NCBI GenBank assembly: GCA_013141075.1
Contig: JABFRQ010000005.1
Coordinates: 434,001-498,000 of the forward strand
Reading direction: 5' to 3'
Length of the DNA: 64,000 nucleotides
DNA from: Methylotenera sp.
GTDB taxonomy: Bacteria > Pseudomonadota > Gammaproteobacteria > Burkholderiales > Methylophilaceae
Below are positions 37,701-44,777 of the stretch, piece by piece (positions within the stretch are counted from its first letter, which is position 1; the number at the start of each line of letters is the position of its first letter). The translations under genes and the position numbers were made by a program. The notes under the pieces are model-generated. The model was not told where the DNA came from. It saw only the letters and a list, made by a program, of their open reading frames with translations, and ran no database searches.

Positions 37701-38832
37701 GAAGGTCTATATATTGGCTGATGCGATCTGCCGCACGTTCTATCCGTTCTGGCATAGGAGTGTCGGTGTCGTAATCGACATCCAAATCAGCATCATGATG
37801 ACGTTCTTTGGCTGCAACTACGGTTGGTGCAATCGCGCCACCCAACTCTGTACTACCAACTTGCCAAGAGCGCTCCATAATGTCTAAGCCGATTGGCGAT
37901 GCTTCAAATTGAGTACGACTATGCGACATCAGTGTGATTAAATTGATAAATGGCACATTCAAACGTTGCAACAAGGGTACAGTGGTTTTTGGGTTCATAT
38001 CAAATTTGCCAGCCAGCATCAACACGCCTGCAACCCGCGATTTACCATTTTCATCCAACAACAACTTTTCAACTTCCAAGTCTGTTTTAATGCCGTAGGT
38101 CAATAATGGATTAAAGCCTCGCTCATCCAACGCTTTCGCCAAGGCAATCGGCGTTTCAGATTTGCCTGATAGTGCATTATTGCGATACATCAAAATACCT
38201 ACCCAGGCTCGACCAGGCTTACACACCGCACAATCTTTTTGATAACCTGCAAAGTCATCGTAAGTACGGTTGTTATACGGGTTGTAATATGCAAGCTCTG
38301 GCAGTTTATTGGGCAGGTCAATCAATTGTAATTTTAACTGCGTTGCTACTGCGGCACGCACCATATTAGCCATGTTGACTGCACCGCCTGCTTCTTTATA
38401 CGCGGTGAGTTCTGGCTTTTTGCTCAAGCCAAAACTGGGGAAATCCGCATCCCACACATTGCCCACAATATAAGCGCTACCACCTGCTTTTGTCGCTTGT
38501 TTGATATCTTCACCCGCCAAATCAATAAAGCGGCGACCCACGCTGGTAGAGATGAAAATATGTTGCGATTGTTTGAGAAAAGTCGTGTCCGCACGAGCTC
38601 TATCTGGCGCTGCCTGTGAAGGAAAATCAAGCATAGACCACACTTTGATTTGCACCTCTCGCATTGCTGGGTCTGCTTTGAGCAAATGCGCCGCATCTAC
38701 GGCTGTGGCTGTATCATTGCCGCCCATCATTAAGCTTACCTTAATTGGCGCGGCGAGCGCAGTAAAAGAAAGCATCAATATACTTGCTAGGCAAGCGCGC
38801 AATAACGCCAATATATGGTTATTGCGGCACAT
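34756..38832 (-). CDS. Periplasmic membrane-anchored CobN/HmuS-like chelatase-family protein
   Basis: 1358 residues from ATG 38832 (an upstream frame to 38865 is possible but puts 11 residues before the signal peptide). Signal peptide [20 protein letters not shown]; CobN/BchH-type body with [20 protein letters not shown] (~residue 567; cytoplasmic CobN usually has GTLEW), [30 protein letters not shown] and [36 protein letters not shown]. Then a low-complexity Gln/Lys/Pro linker and a C-terminal membrane helix with RRKQS after it. So the enzyme faces the periplasm, unlike cobaltochelatase CobN. No cobS/cobT partner is here. Closest relative in my knowledge is HmuS of Bacteroidetes hmu loci, implicated in haem metal removal. 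Confidence 0.85.
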   Translation of the reverse strand: [1358 protein letters not shown]

Positions 38833-39154
38833 AAACCACTCTGCCATCTGCCAGTTGGTAGGCAATGCCTAATTTCTGACCTTCGCCAGATAACTTTTTG
38901 TCGGTCACTTTAGTCACTTTAATTTCTTTACCTTTGCGTGTGATAATTTCAACTTGCCCATCAGCGCCTTTTTTGGTCATGGTGACTTCTGCATTGGGGT
39001 CAAGCAAATCCATCATGTTATAAGCCATAAACAAGGCCAACATCATGGATACAATAAAAACGATGCTGGCATCAAATAAATTAGCGACACCAGCAATGGG
39101 GTCTTCTAAAGCTTCTTCAGCTTCAAATCGGCGGTGGCGGCGTAAATAGCGCAT
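38819..39154 (-). CDS. DUF2149 membrane protein
   Basis: 111 residues. The motif RRFEAEEALEDPIAGVANLFDASIVFIVSMMLALFMAYNMMDLL combines a conserved DP-x-AGVANLFD stretch and a single membrane helix, followed by a small periplasmic domain (VEIITRKGKEIKVTKVTDKKLSGEG...GIAYQLADGRVVYVP). Layout resembles ExbD/TolR. It lies one base from the ExbB-like gene stop and overlaps the CobN-like start by 14 bases, so the three are translationally coupled. DUF2149 is repeatedly found next to CobN-like and ExbB-like genes. Confidence 0.8.
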   Translation of the reverse strand: MRYLRRHRRFEAEEALEDPIAGVANLFDASIVFIVSMMLALFMAYNMMDLLDPNAEVTMTKKGADGQVEIITRKGKEIKVTKVTDKKLSGEGQKLGIAYQLADGRVVYVPQ

Positions 39155-39155
39155 A

Positions 39156-39728
39156 TTAGCTTTCTTGCTCCAATTTGCCTGTACGTACGACCATTTCGGT
39201 TAAAAACTCCATTTCACGCACATCGGCACGCACCCACTTTTCACGCTTGAGCGCAATCAAATACGCCACAACACCACAGCCCAAGCCAGCCACTGTTGCC
39301 GTAAATGCGGTAACCATGCTGCCTGCCATTTTTGGAATATTACCTTCAGCCAATGCTGCTAAAGAAATACCCATTGGTATGAGCGTACCCATCAAACCCA
39401 GTGCGGGACCAACCTTGATGACAAAGCGAATACGGTCTAGTTTTTTTGCCATCTCCAACTCAGTTTTTTGTAGCAGTCGCTCAAGTCTAGCGTCTAAATG
39501 TTCTACATTTTGCGCTAATTTACTGGCGACGTTTTTTCGATAAACGCGCAAATCAGGCGCACCATGACGATTTCTATCCCACGCATCACGCAACATGATG
39601 CCTAATGACAATGTCACATAAAGGGTGAGTAAAGTACAACCGCCAATAACGGGCAAATACAGTGAACTCGCCACATGATACAAAAACTGTTCAATGGCGT
39701 GTATCAGTGGCAACAAGTTGAATTCCAT
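39156..39728 (-). CDS. MotA/TolQ/ExbB-family proton channel protein
   Basis: 190 residues, three membrane helices. The C-terminal pair FVIKVGPALGLMGTLIPMGISLAALAEGNIPKMAGSMVTAFTATVAGLGCGVVAYLIAL is the ExbB/TolQ signature. First gene of the ExbB-like - DUF2149 - CobN-like - TonB2 operon, downstream of a terminator. With DUF2149 in the ExbD position it probably forms a proton-motive-force-driven complex that energises the CobN-like protein or the receptor. Confidence 0.88.
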   Translation of the reverse strand: MEFNLLPLIHAIEQFLYHVASSLYLPVIGGCTLLTLYVTLSLGIMLRDAWDRNRHGAPDLRVYRKNVASKLAQNVEHLDARLERLLQKTELEMAKKLDRIRFVIKVGPALGLMGTLIPMGISLAALAEGNIPKMAGSMVTAFTATVAGLGCGVVAYLIALKREKWVRADVREMEFLTEMVVRTGKLEQES

Positions 39729-39765
39729 ATATTTCCTAAAATAAAAAAACTAATCCAAGATTACA

Positions 39766-39812
39766 AAAAAGCACTTTATTCAAGCTTAAGCTGAACGAAG
39801 TGCTTTTTCTAG
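39766..39812 (-). terminator. Terminator between the PepSY and ExbB-like genes
   Basis: Arms AAAAGCACTT and AAGTGCTTTT enclose an AGCTTAAGCT-containing loop with T/A tracts on both sides. It suggests that TonB1-PepSY and ExbB-DUF2149-CobN-TonB2 are separate transcripts, or that readthrough is limited. Confidence 0.65.
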
Positions 39813-39823
39813 AAGTGTGTGAT

Positions 39824-41065
39824 TTACGTTCTACTTCGCAACAATGGTTTTAGTCGCCCCAATAGTGCTAAAACACCAATCGTTTCTGGCTTGGTACTGG
39901 CTATTTCTTTTGGATTTGCCGCTTCACGCGCCCTGAGTTTTTTTAAATAAATAATAAAACCCGTTACGCAGATAATGGTAATGACGATACCGCTTAACAA
40001 AATAATAATCTGTCCAACTATGCCAAATACGCGGCCTGAGTGAAGTGGCAACTGCCACGCATTAAAAGTATCGCCTGCGGTTTCTAGGTTGCGGTCATGC
40101 ACATGTAGCAAATCACCCGTAATGGCATTGACATAAACTTTAGTCATACCCACTTCTTTGGTTAAATCGTTTTCACCCTTGAGCGATACAATAAATTTGC
40201 GTGTATCTGGTAAAAAGCTAATCGATCCAACCGTTAAATCAGGCCTGGTTTGTTGTGCTAATTTGATTGCTTCATCCCATGAAGCTGTTTTATCTATCCA
40301 ATTGGCTTTAGGGTCAACGTGACAAGCACATTCTGTTTTAGTGACAGGTGAGAACTTATTCACCACCCATTTAAATTGGTCGTTCAGGTTTAGATATACG
40401 CTAGATAATGACAAAGCAAGTAACACGGGCAAAATCCACATACTGCCTGAACGGTGCATGTCAAAATTTAATTTGTAGCCGCCTGTACGCCAACGAAATT
40501 GGAATGACTTTCTCCAATTCTTTAAATTAGGGAAAGAAATATACACAGCACCAAAGTGATCCAATAACCACAACAAGGCTGCAATACCAATCACCCATTT
40601 ACCAAAAGCACCCGCATACCAGGTGTAATGCAGCTTAACTATCATGGGGATAATATGACGCTTATCTACACCAAACACGCCATTCTCACGCGAGCCTAGC
40701 ACCTTGCCTGAATAGGGGTTCACAAATACGGTATGGTATTTACCCTCACTGTCAAAAATGCTTTTATCTTCAGCATTTTTGGTAGCAGGCGTGCGTAAGT
40801 AAAACTCCATAGAGCGGTCTGCTGATTCATTATTGGTGCGCACAAACGTGACGCGCTTACCAGGATATACCTCTTCAGCAATAGGCACTAGCTGATCCAT
40901 CGCCATTTTTTGCTCACCTGGCTGAATATAAAACCAGTCATCATTTAAAGTGTGGTCTAGCTCTTTATCAAACGCAATAATGACGCCTGTGATTGCCGCA
41001 ACAGCAATAAACAACAAGACTGCCAAACCAACCCAACGATGTAGAAATACAATAGCTTTGCGCAT
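39824..41065 (-). CDS. PepSY-associated transmembrane protein
   Basis: 413 residues from ATG 41065, preceded by GAGGGT; the in-frame TTG two codons upstream is less likely. Helices at RWVGLAVLLFIAVAAITGVII, VIGIAALLWLLDHFGAVYISF, MWILPVLLALSLSSVYLNL and IVGQIIILLSGIVITIICVTGFIIYLKK. HR near the N-terminus and other His (KLHYTWYAG, MHRSGSMW) are of the type that could hold haem in the PepSY_TM/FpvG-like family, known for reduction of iron complexes during siderophore uptake. Follows TonB1 by 25 bases. Confidence 0.85.
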   Translation of the reverse strand: MRKAIVFLHRWVGLAVLLFIAVAAITGVIIAFDKELDHTLNDDWFYIQPGEQKMAMDQLVPIAEEVYPGKRVTFVRTNNESADRSMEFYLRTPATKNAEDKSIFDSEGKYHTVFVNPYSGKVLGSRENGVFGVDKRHIIPMIVKLHYTWYAGAFGKWVIGIAALLWLLDHFGAVYISFPNLKNWRKSFQFRWRTGGYKLNFDMHRSGSMWILPVLLALSLSSVYLNLNDQFKWVVNKFSPVTKTECACHVDPKANWIDKTASWDEAIKLAQQTRPDLTVGSISFLPDTRKFIVSLKGENDLTKEVGMTKVYVNAITGDLLHVHDRNLETAGDTFNAWQLPLHSGRVFGIVGQIIILLSGIVITIICVTGFIIYLKKLRAREAANPKEIASTKPETIGVLALLGRLKPLLRSRT

Positions 41066-41090
41066 AGTCAACCCTCTTTAACTAATTTAA

Positions 41091-43394
41091 TTAAAACGCG
41101 GCAGACACTGACACTGACGCACTACGCCCTGGCATTAAATAATACTCATAATATTCTTTATCAAACACATTACTCACAGCAAGGCTTGCTTTATATTGTT
41201 TGTTAATTTGATAGCCTATTTTTAAATCAGTGAGCCAATATTTGCTATAACCCCCAAACACATCTTTTTCAATATCCGTATTTAAGTTATCTGCTGAACC
41301 CCAAATTTCACCTGTATAGCGGGAAGAAATAATGCCTGTCCAATCGCCTTTTTTGAGCTCAAAACCAATGCTTGCCATATCCTTGGGGACGTTTGACAGT
41401 CGTTTACCAACCATTCCAGCATTCGCCCCGCCATCACTCGTGATTTTTGCATTCGTATGCGAATAGCTGGCATTCACGCTTAACCAATCAGACACTGGCA
41501 TGTCGCCGCTTAATTCAAAGCCACGGATTCTCGCACCTGCTACATTATCCTGTTGCCCATGATAATCAATTTTGTTTGTTGTGCCAGCGAGCGTGTACTG
41601 TGCTACTTTAGTCACTTTTTGATAAATCATATCCCGCATGGTTGTGTCATAATAAGCAGCCTTTAAGCTCCCTCCATGACCAATAGCCATGTCTGCTGAA
41701 ACATCCCATGACCTTGATTTTTCAGGTTCTAAGTTAGGATTTGACAGAATAAGCTTACCGTTAGGAGCTGCGGCACCTGAGAATGTTGGATTCGTGTATA
41801 GCTCATAATTATTAGGAGCGCGGAACCCTGTGCCTATAGAGCTTTTAAGTGTTAATTGGTCATTAAACTGATAAACCGCCGATAGCTTTGGATTAAAAGC
41901 ATTTTCTGTGCGCTCTGGGTTCACACTGTTTAATGCAGGATTTGCAAAATCTAAAGATTTACCGTGTGATTGCCATACATCGTAGCGCCCACCTGCATAA
42001 ACTAGCCACTTATCTGCGATAGAAATTTGATCTTGTAAAAATAATGAAGTCGTTGTGCTGACACCTTCACTACTTGTATTGACCTTGATGTCACTCCCAA
42101 TATCTTGCCAATTAGCCAAAGCAATTTTTTTATTATTCAACGTCGCACGATCATAAGCCAAACCTGTAACCATTAGTTGATTATCACCTAGCGGAAAGGT
42201 CAATTCTGCTGAAGTTTCTGTTCTACTGCTTGGCGAACTAGTTAATGTACCTGGCCCTGCATTCCACGTTGCTGTGCTTGAGGCACCCGATGACCACCGA
42301 TCAAAATCAGTTTTTGAAACCTTGACTTTAAGTTTGGAATCATTAAACACTGCTGTATCGATACCTGCAAAATACCTCCATGACTCTTGCCCGCCAGGAT
42401 TTGAACCAAAAAATGCCGACTCTTTTAAGGTGGCATTTTTGCCATTTACATTTAAATTCACATTGGTATTATTGGCAGGTAGCACAATGGGTTGACCTGT
42501 TGCTTGGTTGATTAAATAGAGATGATATGGTCGAGTAATGTTTTTATCATCCGTATAAGAAATTCCAGCATTTAATTGGGTTGTCGGCGAAACATCATAA
42601 AATAACTTTAAGTTCGCATTCGTGGCTCTTGATGCGTTGTCGCCTTTATCGCCGATGATATTTGTCTTAACGCCTTGCGGCGTTAAGGTAGGTCGAATGC
42701 CAGAAACACCTATAGAGCTAGGTAATAAAGCAGCCGTAGGGTTTGCAAGTGTCACAAATTCATAGGGATAACCATCTCTATCATCATGAGCAACATTAAG
42801 CACAACGCCAAGGCCATTCTCAAATTTATCGCGATAACCCGCTTCTATTTTTGTACGCGATAAATCTGAGAAGCCTTCAGTAATTTTGGCGGTAAACTCT
42901 CGCTTGGTTGGTTTTTTAGTGATTATACTCACTACGCCACCTAAGGCTGCACTACCATATAAGGCCGAACCAACCCCAGGAATCACCTCGATACGCTCAA
43001 TGTCATTCATTGAAACTGAAGACCAATTTATTTGCCCTGAATAAGCATCTGTTAGCGATTGACCATCCACCAAGAGTAAATTTCGGTTAATCCCCATACC
43101 ACGAAAACTGATTTGCATGGTGTTGCCTGCTCTTCCGCCATCAACAGCTCCTCCCCGCAAATACAAACTAGGAACTTTCGCAGTAAGGGCATCACCAATG
43201 ACGTTATTATTGCCATTCTCAAGTTGTTTTGAACTTACAACTGTCACGTTAGCTGGTGCATCTTTAATGCGTTGCTCAATTTTACTTGCACTAACCACCA
43301 CGGAATCTAGTTCAATCGCATTTTCTTCTGCATACACGGTTTGGCTCAATGCCAGCGAAATTGCACTTAAAGCAAAAATTGAATTCCCCTTCAT
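41091..43394 (-). CDS. TonB-dependent outer-membrane receptor 1 (BtuB/haem/siderophore-like)
   Basis: 767 residues from ATG 43394 (GGGGTAGG about 5 bases upstream). Signal peptide NSIFALSAISLALSQTVYAEE; TonB box ELDSVVVSASKIEQ; plug SFRGMGINRNLLLVDGQSLTDAYSG...IERIEVIPGVGSALYGSAALGGVVSIITKKP; barrel with C-terminal KEYYEYYLMPGRSASVSVSAAF. The plug is of the BtuB/CirA/haem receptor group. No cobalamin riboswitch lies upstream. With the PepSY gene it probably takes up a metal chelate, perhaps a haem- or corrinoid-type ligand. Confidence 0.9.
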   Translation of the reverse strand: MKGNSIFALSAISLALSQTVYAEENAIELDSVVVSASKIEQRIKDAPANVTVVSSKQLENGNNNVIGDALTAKVPSLYLRGGAVDGGRAGNTMQISFRGMGINRNLLLVDGQSLTDAYSGQINWSSVSMNDIERIEVIPGVGSALYGSAALGGVVSIITKKPTKREFTAKITEGFSDLSRTKIEAGYRDKFENGLGVVLNVAHDDRDGYPYEFVTLANPTAALLPSSIGVSGIRPTLTPQGVKTNIIGDKGDNASRATNANLKLFYDVSPTTQLNAGISYTDDKNITRPYHLYLINQATGQPIVLPANNTNVNLNVNGKNATLKESAFFGSNPGGQESWRYFAGIDTAVFNDSKLKVKVSKTDFDRWSSGASSTATWNAGPGTLTSSPSSRTETSAELTFPLGDNQLMVTGLAYDRATLNNKKIALANWQDIGSDIKVNTSSEGVSTTTSLFLQDQISIADKWLVYAGGRYDVWQSHGKSLDFANPALNSVNPERTENAFNPKLSAVYQFNDQLTLKSSIGTGFRAPNNYELYTNPTFSGAAAPNGKLILSNPNLEPEKSRSWDVSADMAIGHGGSLKAAYYDTTMRDMIYQKVTKVAQYTLAGTTNKIDYHGQQDNVAGARIRGFELSGDMPVSDWLSVNASYSHTNAKITSDGGANAGMVGKRLSNVPKDMASIGFELKKGDWTGIISSRYTGEIWGSADNLNTDIEKDVFGGYSKYWLTDLKIGYQINKQYKASLAVSNVFDKEYYEYYLMPGRSASVSVSAAF

Positions 43395-43561
43395 TTTCCT
43401 ACCCCAATAAATAGTTATAAGTTTCAACACGCTACTATATTGGAAAATAACCATATTTGGAATGTGGCAAATTGTCGCACTTAATTGTTTTTATTGAATA
43501 TTTATGTTTTTTGTAAAACTTAAGTGACCCTATAAATACTTCTAAAAGCATTGTTATGGGT

Positions 43562-43625
43562 GCAAGATTTATTACGAATAATTAAAGAAGCCTGCGCGAA
43601 TAGTTTGACTGGTATTAAATTGCTT
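43562..43625 (+). pseudogene. Relic of the metR 3' end
   Basis: The 64 bases from CAAGATTTATTACG to TTAAATTGCTTT match the last codons of metR at 30133-30197 with roughly 85-90% identity, including the terminal ...REASLTGIKLL-like coding. It is not identical, so it comes from another metR allele rather than a recent copy. It lies 0.17 kb upstream of TonB1 and just before tnpR. Confidence 0.8.
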
Positions 43626-43653
43626 TGACTTGTTGGTTAGGTGTTTTATGAAG

Positions 43654-43740
43654 ATTGCGCAAACGTTCATTTGCGCAATTAAAATTCGCTTCACATAAAA
43701 CAAGGGCTTGCGCATTGCGTAAATGTATTGCAAAATACAA
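43654..43740 (+). promoter_or_regulatory. res-like resolvase site
   Basis: A 10-bp dyad ATTGCGCAAA-CGTTCA-TTTGCGCAAT at 43654-43679, followed by related elements (TTGCGCATTGCG, 43703 on; TTGCAAAATACAA, 43729 on) directly before tnpR. Arrangement as crossover plus accessory subsites suits a serine-resolvase res site and tnpR autoregulation. Confidence 0.6.
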
Positions 43741-43766
43741 TCAAATGGCAACAGGAATTCGCAACG

Positions 43767-44321
43767 ATGCGCATCGGTTATGCACGTGTTTCTACGCAGG
43801 AACAAGACAATCAATTACAAATCACAGCACTCAAGGAAAATGGGTGCGAATTGATATTTCAGGAGAAGGCTTCTGGTGGTCGCTGGGATCGGCCAGAACT
43901 TCATCGATTGCTAGGACAATTACGCAAAGGTGATGTCGTTGCAGTTTGGAAATTAGATCGACTATCACGATCACTGAAAGACTTGCTACTCACGCTGGAA
44001 AAGATCGAAGAAGCGGGAGCGGACTTTCAAAGTCTGACCGAAGCGATAGATACATCTACACCAGCTGGTCGAATGATGATGCAAATCGTTGGTTCGTTTG
44101 CAGAATTTGAGCGCGCCATGCTACGTGAGCGAACTAAAAATGGGCTCGAGGCTGCACGACAAGAAGGCAGAATTGGTGGGCGCCGTCCAAAACTAACTCA
44201 GCAACAACAGAAAGAAATTATCACGTTCGTAACGTCTGGCCAAAAAACAGGTGCTGATGCTGCTAGGTTATTTCAGGTGCATCCGTCAACGGTTGTGCGC
44301 TTGTTAGCAAAAAACCGATAA
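43767..44321 (+). CDS. tnpR: Serine resolvase TnpR (Tn3-family)
   Basis: 184 residues starting MRIGYARVSTQEQDNQLQI, with the nucleophile Ser in ARVST, catalytic Arg residues in KLDRLSRSLKDLL and AEFERAMLRERTKNGLEAAR, and a C-terminal Hin-type HTH (GADAARLFQVHPSTVVRLL). An in-frame ATG at 43728 exists, but the family alignment starts at 43767. It resolves cointegrates of Tn3-type transposons. Its own tnpA partner would be the broken gene 21.5 kb away at 19.6-22.3 kb; nothing proves that they belonged to one element. Confidence 0.92.
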   Translation: MRIGYARVSTQEQDNQLQITALKENGCELIFQEKASGGRWDRPELHRLLGQLRKGDVVAVWKLDRLSRSLKDLLLTLEKIEEAGADFQSLTEAIDTSTPAGRMMMQIVGSFAEFERAMLRERTKNGLEAARQEGRIGGRRPKLTQQQQKEIITFVTSGQKTGADAARLFQVHPSTVVRLLAKNR

Positions 44322-44777
44322 AGTGTAATGAATTTAGCTTAGCGTACAATTTTTTCCGTTTTCTGCGTTCGCCCCTAATAATGTATTTTTAAGAGCGTGG
44401 CAGACAGAGTTAACGATAGTTTTGTAGATACGCTACCGCGCTTCGCTTGCTTCCTTAATTTTTCATGTTGATAAACTACAATCAACACGAAAAATTCAAG
44501 GCGAATATTCAGGTTAAATAGGTGACGGGTCAGGCAATTTTTCGGTAGGTATAGGTGACGGCATTATTTAATTTAGCGGAGGCGAAAAAAAACGTATAAG
44601 AATTCCCGCCAATTCGTCTCGCGTCACTGTTTACGTACGATAATGAGTGTGAAGGTAGTGAGCTCATCCAGTGCTAATAATCAAGAGCCGTGTAAGTGTT
44701 GTTAGCAAATGAGGGCTTTATCCACTAGTCTGAATTAACGGCGCTTATCTTTGCGTTTATTTACGAGTATCCATTTT
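44322..44777. other. Intergenic region with large hairpin and repeat pair
   Basis: 456 bases without a gene. A 16-bp dyad with one mismatch, AATTTTTCATGTTGAT / ATCAACACGAAAAATT around an 8-base loop, spans 44457-44496 and may terminate tnpR. A degenerate 17-bp motif (44509-44525) and an exact copy TCGGTAGGTATAGGTGA (44542-44558) follow, 33 bases apart. The text around 44591 (CGTATAAGAATTCCCGCCAA) also matches 19601-19620 with 2 changes, so the homology between the two boundaries extends beyond the motif pair. Confidence 0.7.

Noticed and set aside
34756-38832. Calling the CobN-like protein aerobic cobaltochelatase CobN
   Set aside because: Signal peptide, C-terminal anchor, altered GTHGTHEW motif and lack of CobS/CobT and cob genes argue against cytoplasmic cobalt insertion.
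43395-43561. A second cobalamin riboswitch upstream of TonB1
   Set aside because: Read on the minus strand; no B12 box, no GCCACTG element and too short.
19626-44558. The block as an intact Tn3 transposon with terminal inverted repeats
   Set aside because: The end repeats are in direct, not inverted orientation, do not start with GGGG, and tnpA is broken.
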